A stretch of 24,935 bases of DNA, taken from the NCBI GenBank assembly GCA_022496185.1, contig WTXG01000407.1, positions 1 through 24,935 on the forward strand, in the 5' to 3' direction. Under the pieces are notes generated by a model. That model made no database searches. It saw only the letters and a list, made by a program, of their open reading frames with translations, and was not told the origin of the DNA. Position 1 is the stretch's first letter, and the number at the start of each line of letters is the position of its first letter. The stretch comes from Multifurca ochricompacta. Lineage: Eukaryota > Basidiomycota > Agaricomycetes > Russulales > Russulaceae. A program made the position numbers and the translations under genes. This document shows positions 17,682 to 24,935 of this stretch, piece by piece.

Positions 17682-20600
17682 CTATCGCCTCTTCCTCCTG
17701 CGCTCGGCGCTATTTTCCAAAAAGGTATCGGACGTACCACTGTGCCGTGCTGCTGACGACGATTCCGCGAATTGAGACCTGTCCCCATAGTTATTCCACA
17801 AATCCACACTTGCACCACGCTCGATTAGCAACTTGGCAACCTCAATCATCTCTCCTCCAGATGCCAGGTCAAAGGGACTTTCGTTTCTCGAGTTCCGCGC
17901 GTTGATATCCGCACCGTACTCCAACAACAGCCTCACAATTTCGATATGTCCACCCTTGGACGCAGTATGCAACGGAGTTGGAGCCTTGTACTCATTGTTC
18001 GACGCGTTAACGTCTGCGCCACGCAGGAGCAACACTCGTACAACTTCGAGCTTTCCTTGAGCTGACCCCAGTTTCAATGGCGTCTCGCCATTTCCGGTCT
18101 GCGCGTCGATATGAGCGCCGTGTTCGAGTAACAAGCTGACCATGGCGTCATGTCCACACAACGATGCTATGTGCAAAGGAGCCCAGGCCCAGGTACTCCT
18201 GATCTCGATATCTGCGCCACGCTCGAGAGAGTAACGATGCAACATCAATGGCGTTGTTCTCCGAAGCAAGATACAAGGGTGTCCTGGAGTCTACGTTACG
18301 CGCGTTAACGTTGGCCCCGTAGTCGAGCAATAATTTCATAACTTGATGACATCCCCTTGAGCATGCCATGTGTAACGGCGTCGCACCCAGTTTGTCCTCG
18401 GCACTCGTGTCGGCGCCGCGATCAAGCAACGCTTGTACAACGTCAGCACTCCCGTTACAGGCTGCTAAGTGTAATGGGGTGTTCCCGTCCTTTTCTGTTG
18501 CGCTTACGTCGGCACCACGTTCTAGCAAGAACCGCACGACCTGAATGTGTCCCTTTCTTGAGGCCGCGTGTAATGGAGTCGCGTTCTCCCTATCTCGGGC
18601 ATCCACATCCGCACGGCGGTGAAGTAGTGACCAAGAAGCACCGAGTCCCCCAATGCTTGATACCAATTCCAAGGGGTTCCAGTTTCTCCATTTCTGGGTG
18701 TCGGTATATCCCCCCTATCAAGGAGGAGCCGCACAACATCAAGATATCCGTTTGCGATGCTATGTGTAGTGGGGTCTTATTCCGATTGTCCCGCCCATTG
18801 ACATACGCTCCACACTTGAGAAGTATTTGTACAACCCCAGAATAGCCCCCACTTGAGGCAGCATGCAATGGCGTCGTAAAGCTACCGCCCTTTGAGTTTA
18901 CGTCCCTTGGACGTGCAATGGAAAGGCGTTCTGTCAGGCCTTGGAATCCGCATAGTGCCGCATAGTACAAGGGGGTCACTGCCGGTCGCGTGGGTTGAAA
19001 GCCACGCACCTGCCAAGGAGTGTCGAAGTTATGTATCCAGAGCCATGCAGAAAATTGTGGCTTATCCTGGTCAAAAAGACGATCCATCCCATCTTTAACG
19101 GCTAGGGAGACCTTCTCGAAACGAGCATGGTTAACCCAGTTCTCGGCAGCATAGGTAACCAGAGGAAATTCTTGATGCTATCCGCATCTATGCGGTCGTC
19201 CAACTGAAGCAGGACTGTAAGGCAAGTCTGCGCAAGGATGGTATGCGCAGGTTCAAGGGGGACGTGGAAATGGGAAACACTCCCTCTAGAAATGGCAAGG
19301 CGGTCCGAAGTTAGGAACTCCTTGACAGAGAAGTGGGAAAACTGCACGACTCGGGAGGCATCGGTATTGATAACAGCGATCAAGCTCGAACATGCAGACA
19401 ACAGGGCATCCTCCGCATTCTCCGGGCGCCAACCCATGATGACCTTGGGTGTGATGCCTGCATCCAGCTGAACTGCGAAAATCTCGGCAAGCTCCTCGAT
19501 GCGAAGGGGCGAGCTGACACCGCGAGACATTGGAAAAGACGATGGGCATATTCTTGCTTCTCTTTGTCGATCCCGAGCAGAGCGCGCTCATATGTTTCAT
19601 CCAAAGTCGCGGGAAGCTCACCTAGTGCCCGCCGGATACTCGCTGGGAAACAGCGACGCAGGGTTTCTAGTTGGCAATAAACCCATCGGAACCTGTTTGA
19701 AAAGATTAGCTTTACGGGAGATAATAACGGTGAGGCACGTACATTCCATCGACTCTTTGTGAAAGCGTATCAATCACCAGTTTTCTATCCTCCTCTCGCC
19801 ATTTCGCCATCTTGGGTCGGAGCAGACAATGGAATTGACATAGTCAATAATATCCTTCTTCTGTTCACTTTCATCGTGAAGGGACACACGATGGGGTGCC
19901 AAAGGCTCCATGATAGCTCGGATGTCAACTTCAGGACGACTGGTGATGCATATGCGCAGATTTGGAAGATGTAATGCGACCAGCTCTTCTATAAGCTGAA
20001 GGACTTTTTCCCGAGGAGATGGCATCCCAGAAGTGTTGGGACATTCATCGAGCGCATCCACGATGACGTAAATTGCAGGTTGTCCAGGCACTTTAAGCAT
20101 GGCACTAAGACGTTGTGATAGGGTGGTGTCACTAGGCTGCTGAGAGCCTTGACGATGCTTCGAATACAAGTCAGAAAGGATGTCGGACCAAGTGTCGGAT
20201 TGGCCGCATAGCTGGAAGAGGAGAGAAGCGAGCAAACGCGGTAGTCCTGCTTTGTGGTGTCCTTGAAGTCGAAATAAGAATACGCCATGGAAGCCAATCC
20301 AGCCTCTCGCATGCTTTCGATGTCATGGATGATAGCGGAACTGCCGACAGAATAAGTTTCCTAGATGAACTTGATTAAAAAAACGGCGTACCAAAGGATG
20401 CTCTTTCCTGAGCCCGCTGGTAAATCAGAAGGTCATTAAGTAGCAATGAAGACGCGACAAATTAGGAGGCAGTACGTTTGCCATGGATCCAAAGCAAGGA
20501 ACCAGTCGTTTTCCATTCTTTGTAGACGCTTCCGTGAATGAACCAAGCGGAGGTTCCGTTATGATGAGCTTCACGTGCAGTATTGTGGTTTATCGACGGA

Positions 20601-21737
20601 TCTGGCGGAGAGAGCCAGTTTCTGACGTCTCTTTGAAGCTGATCACCTACAAAACGATTTTAGCCCCACCCACGGTAAATAGCGGTAATGTGTGACGTAC
20701 GTTTCATCTTGTTTATGTCATTGGCTGTCTGCTGCATCGTAACTAAAATGCAGATAAGTGAGACTCAAACCCACATATAAGCCAACATACCTAAGGCCTG
20801 ACGGATGCCCTCCGTTGACGCCTTGCCGTCTAACCGGATAAGAGTTCAACACAGGACGAGCAAAGCCAAAGAGAAAGTGATGCGCACCGTCCATGACCAC
20901 TTTCATATTATTGACAAGACCGTAGATGACCTCTAGCGTCTGTGCAACCGTCGTCCGAGCCTCCTCCTGGGTGAGTCGGTCCAGCCTCTGGAGCACTGCC
21001 TCAACATCGCTCTCTCCCAATAACTTCTTTGCGTACTTCTCTGCTATGTGTCAATACAAGAGTGATTTCCCAGAGGGGAAAAGCTTACTAAACCGTCCTT
21101 GCTTAATTTGCTTCGTCGCCAAGGCTAGGACGGAGACCAATTCGACCAATATTTTCACCGCGATCTCTGTCATTGCGGGGGTGGGCGGAATACCGGTGTA
21201 AATCTTAAGGCGCTTGAGGAAGTTTTCAAGGCATTCGAAGAGCTCTACGAGCGCGTCGTAGCTCGCACTGACATCTTTGGCCGTCTGGCAGTCGCAGATA
21301 TATGTTAATATGGTTCCAGAAGAGAAGGAAAGACACAGACGGCAAACAGGATGGCGATGCCAGCAAATATAACTTTTGCGGGTGGGAAAGCCTGAAATAT
21401 ATGTGTATTTTAGAGCACGAACCAAGCCTAGGACAAGGACATACGAGGGTAACCCCTCGTTGAGGATCCCGCTAGTGGATAGTCCGTGAAGGATGTGAAC
21501 TGTCGGGTTGAGCCATTTCAACAACTTCCGATCGCCGTTACGAAATTCATTGAATGCTAGAGCTTGCTCTTGCAGTGCGTTAAGGATGTCATCTGGGGAG
21601 TCGCAAGTTTGGAGTGTGATGGCGAGCGGATCTTTGGCAAGGTCTTTCCCGGTCTTCTCAGCGTAGCTTGCCAAGGCCGAATTGAAAAGGGACTGGAAAT
21701 TAGAGGAGGGTATAACTAAATTAGCTACTGGGAGCAT
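17682..21737 (-). pseudogene. NLR-like STAND protein: Goodbye, NACHT, ankyrin repeats
   Basis: Ten exons read on the minus strand from ATG 21737: 21737-21445, 21391-21341, 21284-21089, 21043-20888, 20829-20791, 20742-20701, 20646-20476, 20416-20392, 20340-19743 and 19692-17682, with introns of 45-59 bp. The N-terminus matches the fungal STAND 'Goodbye' domain (WLNPTVHILHG.., LTQEEART..). The NACHT domain has Walker A GKPGSGKS, Walker B IVDALDE (near 20057) and a winged-helix-like region with FSHFSVKEFLTS. About twelve ankyrin repeats fill the C-terminus. Such proteins are cytosolic NTPase switches in self/non-self recognition. Exon 1 is out of phase with exon 2, and one-base indels break the frame near 20243, 19815, 19525, 19160, 18750 and 18235, so as written it is a pseudogene or carries sequence errors. 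Confidence 0.85.
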
Positions 21738-22653
21738 TGGGTACGCTCTATATCAAACTTATGGGCAAGGGGAGCGGCGCAACAACCCTGGTCTTGACGC
21801 CCGACTCAAATGATATTGCCGCCGATAAGGGGAAACAGACGCTCAGTATGCAGTATGTTTTGACGCCCGGATGGTCACTGTCCACTTCCATAACTTACTT
21901 TTGAATCTGGTCCCAAGCTAATGAGGATTTAGCTGACATGTTTGTCAAATGACAACACCTCTCTATGCTTAACATTACACATTTCGCGAACCATTCTCCT
22001 GGTCAACCCCAACTGTGCTCTCATAAATGCCGATTCAGTTGGAGACTCACAGTCTCCCTTCCACCACGGAAACTTGTGGCCGATGATAGCATACCCCGTA
22101 GAAAGCTTTGATCAATAATGCATTCATTGGTTATAAACGAAAAACAATGGGAGACGACAATAGCCCGCGCGTACCGAACCTTTGACTTTTCATTTCATAT
22201 ACAGATTTAATTAACAAAGGGCAGGCCATTAGCCATTGTTACCTGACTGACGCTGCGCTTTTGCCCTTGGTACGGCACACAGATCACGTGGGGTGTCGGT
22301 CTCACACACTCTCTTCAGCAGCTTTCCAGTTCCGAGTGCTTTTGTTGTGGTCAGCGAGTTCACAAAGTCACAAAGTCAAAGTCCCCATTGACCCATTCCC
22401 ATGAAATCAACATTGCAAGCAAGAATGAATGAGGTGGTTGCGACGCAGCTCTGGCCACTTAATCCTTTCATCTCTATAAATTAAACTTGCATGGCGGCCA
22501 ACTTTCACCCAACTTCATCACAACCATCCGCCTCCTACTGGTTCTAGATCACGTACACCTCGTGTCCACAGAGAGTTTTTAACAAATAAAATTAAGTGAT
22601 GGCTTCCTTCGCGTATAACAGTTCGTTCTTTTCTTTCTTACCTCCACTCAATC
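21738..22653. promoter_or_regulatory. Divergent intergenic region
   Basis: About 0.9 kb between the start of the minus-strand NACHT gene and the plus-strand CCCH gene, presumably holding both promoters. TATAAATT at 22475-22482 lies about 170 bases upstream of ATG 22654 and is followed by pyrimidine-rich sequence. A repeated TTGACGCCCG motif (near 21793 and 21860) faces the NACHT gene. No coding frame. Confidence 0.4.
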
Positions 22654-23447
22654 ATGTTGACGCATATTCCGCTACTCCTTCGCGCGTTCGTCCACTTGCC
22701 AGCCCGCATTACTGAACTCCCTCGTATACCTGCTTCTCAATCCTTCAACTTATACGATATGATGGATTCACCACTCCTCCACAATTGTGGCGCGACTCTA
22801 CCCACGACTTATCCCGGCAAGCCCCCGCGATTCCTATGGGCCAAAGCGGCTTTTGGACCGCACGCTGCCCCATCCCAATCGTTCTTGCCCGCGACGTACT
22901 GGAGCAGCGCGCGCGAACCCCATGCCTGCATTTCGAGCATCATTTGGGCTGGTGCCCCTATGACATGGATTGTCACTTGTGAGTTTCCACCTCCCCCTCC
23001 CACACACACCTCTTCCCCAATCTGACGAACGATATTGTTATTGACTTTCACCCTCCTCCCCCCCCCCTCCCCGCCCCCTCACCCCCAGCCTTCACGATTA
23101 TTCCCGTTTCCGTCTCGCGTTGACTCAGGTGCCTCGAGCGGCCCTCCCACGCCGTCGTCTTCGTCGAACAGCTTCCACAGTAGCCCGATGCTTCTACCTG
23201 CATACTTCCCCCGAGCGGGAGCTCGTACAGCTCACAGCCCCCCTCCCTCTTTCAAGTTCCCCGTAAGTCTCACACCGCTCATCTACATCTCCGATATATA
23301 TTTCTGACTCTGTTTTTGTCGGGATTTATAGATCACGGATTCGTCCCTCGAACTTTTGGCGGGACGACCTACTTTCCCATCCGCTTGGACAATGCCCGTC
23401 TGGGATACGTTACTCCTACTGGCGTTCAAGTGTTCACGGATCATTAA
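22654..23447 (+). pseudogene. Second CCCH zinc-finger gene, frame-broken
   Basis: Plus-strand exons 22654-22978, 23089-23262 and 23332-23447, with introns GTGAGT..CAG (110 bp, with a long C tract before the acceptor) and GTAAGT..TAG (69 bp). Joining the first two completes a finger C-x9-C-x5-C-x3-H (CLHFEHHLGWC.., then CHFLHD), split after TT of a Phe codon exactly as in the first CCCH gene. A Ser/Pro-rich region (GPPTPSSSSNSFHSSP) and a C-terminus FGGTTYFPIRLDNARLGYV ending at TAA 23445-23447 look genuine. The ATG frame (MLTHIPLLLRAF), finger frame, Ser-rich frame and final frame are mutually out of phase, so two or three indels or unseen splices are needed. Probably RNA-binding if functional. 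Confidence 0.6.
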
Positions 23448-23852
23448 ATGGTGATGAGGCACAAAAATCCCACCTGGGCACGGCCGACAAGTTATGCATA
23501 CCGCTGGCCACCTCTATCTCCTCACTTGGTCGTTCAAGGTGAATACACACCGCATTCTAGGTGTTGTTGTGGTATTACCCGTCGCTTCGCGACAACCCAA
23601 CCTGTGTATGCTTATGTTTTTGTTGTTATCCCTATCCCGCCATCGAGTTCGTTACTGCTCGCCACCGTCTACTCACCTTTCTAATCCCTGCCTGTATTTT
23701 TAATGCGTAATCAAATTATGAAAGAAATCAAGGCGAGTATGATGTCAAGACAAGATAATATAACCACCATAAGACTGGACCTCATAGGAACAAACCGAGC
23801 GCAGGGTAAACACCGAGGTGTGGCTCTTGACTTGCCCGATTCGTGGGTACCA
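23448..23852. other. No gene seen
   Basis: Spacer between the 3' ends of two convergent genes. It begins with probable 3'-UTR of the CCCH gene; short frames here have no motifs. Confidence 0.45.
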
Positions 23853-24935
23853 TTAGAACCACGCGAATGCTAGTATCATTGTAAAACAACCACAATCGAT
23901 GCCGGGCATCTCTGCAGCGTGGACAGGGATGTAGAGCGTGCCCGAGACAGACGCCTGGCCTGACTCCGTATCCCCACCATCGTTCCTCGTGTCGAAATTT
24001 GCCGTTGCGGTGTCTTGAGAGCGAGAACTGGGTAGATTATCTCCATTGGTCGTTGAACTCGTGAGAAGACAGTCTTCGCCCACGTTCTCAGACAGGGAAG
24101 CCGTGCAAGGTCGGACCGGAGGACTCGCTCCATCTGCAGTGTTCGCTAATTCTACATCATAATCCCAATCAAATTCCCCTTCGATATGGCTGTGTCGAGT
24201 AATGAAGGAAACTCCTTCCAGACCCCCAAGATAAGATCATATAGTGCGTCATTTTCATGTTAGAGGGACGTACCGCGCAGATCTTCCACTAGATCGCGAA
24301 TTCTGTAAAGCCCATTTCTTGACGGTTCAAACCACTGAAGCCAAAAATATGCTTGGGACTGTGTTTGCAATCTTTCTTACGAGGTCGTAGTCTTCTTCTT
24401 GAAACATCCTGTTGAACGAGAAAACCATAAGCTTCATTTACTAAAGGCGAGGAAAAATGCAATATGGTTGCGGGTGCGGTGATTCTCACTCGTCGAACTG
24501 GTATGCGTAGCGGGCCAGGAAAGCCCCGCTTATTCTTCTCAAGAATAAAATCAACAACTTCTGCCTTGTTGTTCGACGGCAAAGTAGCTAGGACATGCGC
24601 TGCAAGGCGCAGAGGATCCCAAAAGTCTAAGTCTAATTTCTCAGACTTATTATATCTCTAAAAAAAGATGTAAGCGTGGAGAGAAGTTTTGTCCGAAGTG
24701 GAGGTGCATGAACTTGTGGACTAATGTGATATCTTTGAAGGAGGTTGTCGTCGCATTGCCGCTGTGGCCGCAAATCTGTGCTATCAACTCCACCATTTGT
24801 CCAACCCCCAGGGAGGACAGCACATACTGAGGGGACACTGGAAAGGGTATGTAGGCATGCATGATGATAAAAGGTGTTTCCCAGGAGAAAGAGACTGAAT
24901 GGGATGGAAGAGGTGGCGGCATTAGCCAATGCCCC
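23853..24935 (-). pseudogene. Unrecognised gene, partial, running off the right edge
   Basis: On the minus strand the order is: a segment with GHSGNATTTSFKDITLVHKF (about 24790-24720), then EKLDLDFWDPLRLAAHVLA with KAEVVDFILEKNKRGFPGP (about 24640-24495), a GTGAGA..CAG intron (about 24492-24412), then QEEDYDLVRKIANT, WLQWFEPSRNGLYRIRDLV and, after a GTACGT donor near 24271, an acidic Ser/Thr-rich C-terminus (FDWDYDVELAN.., SSRSQDTATANFDTRNDGG) ending at 23853. The pieces need two or three frame changes. The composition suggests a soluble helical protein with a disordered tail. I do not recognise the family; the true start lies beyond 24935. Confidence 0.4.

Overview
The window looks like a repeat-rich, gene-poor piece of a basidiomycete (Agaricomycete-type) fungal nuclear genome. 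The grounds are 45-60 bp GT..AG introns that close open frames, a chromodomain Ty3/Gypsy retrotransposon, a Goodbye-NACHT-ankyrin receptor gene, CCCH zinc-finger genes and fragments of protein families typical of mushroom-forming fungi. Species is not determinable by eye.

Layout. 1-840: a Pro/Ala-rich ORF and a short repeat-rich spacer. 841-1268: an old, 5'-truncated, CpG-poor LTR. 1392-8694: a 7.3 kb Ty3/Gypsy chromovirus-type element on the minus strand, with 729 and 682 bp LTRs, a PPT, a self-complementary primer site, an intact RT-RNase H-integrase-chromodomain frame and a frameshifted gag/protease part. 8756-9547: a truncated copy of a long-TIR element. 9998-10400: BTB-like relic. 10806-10889: tRNA-like sequence with a T-run terminator. 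11125-11620: relic of an expanded mushroom protein family, directly followed by a solo LTR (11625-12343) with a perfect 5 bp target duplication. 12823-13772: a broken CCCH zinc-finger gene (minus). 14481-15636: a complete long-TIR element carrying what looks like a retroelement 3' end. 15637-16010: an exon-like fragment abutting that element. 17027-17500: ankyrin remnant. 17682-21737: a ten-exon NLR-like gene (minus), broken by single-base indels. 22654-23447: a second CCCH gene (plus). 23853-24935: part of an unrecognised minus-strand gene running off the window.

How it fits together. Apart from the retrotransposon pol frame and the small ORF at 102-701, the longer coding regions need one or more frame corrections. 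Many of these are one-base contractions of short homopolymers, so either a decaying, transposon-invaded accessory region or uncorrected sequencing indels could be the cause. The intact 2.8 kb pol frame argues against a uniform error rate. The most interesting points are the Tf1-like self-priming layout of the LTR element, its contradictory age signals, the long-TIR element family and the two CCCH genes that share an intron inside the finger.
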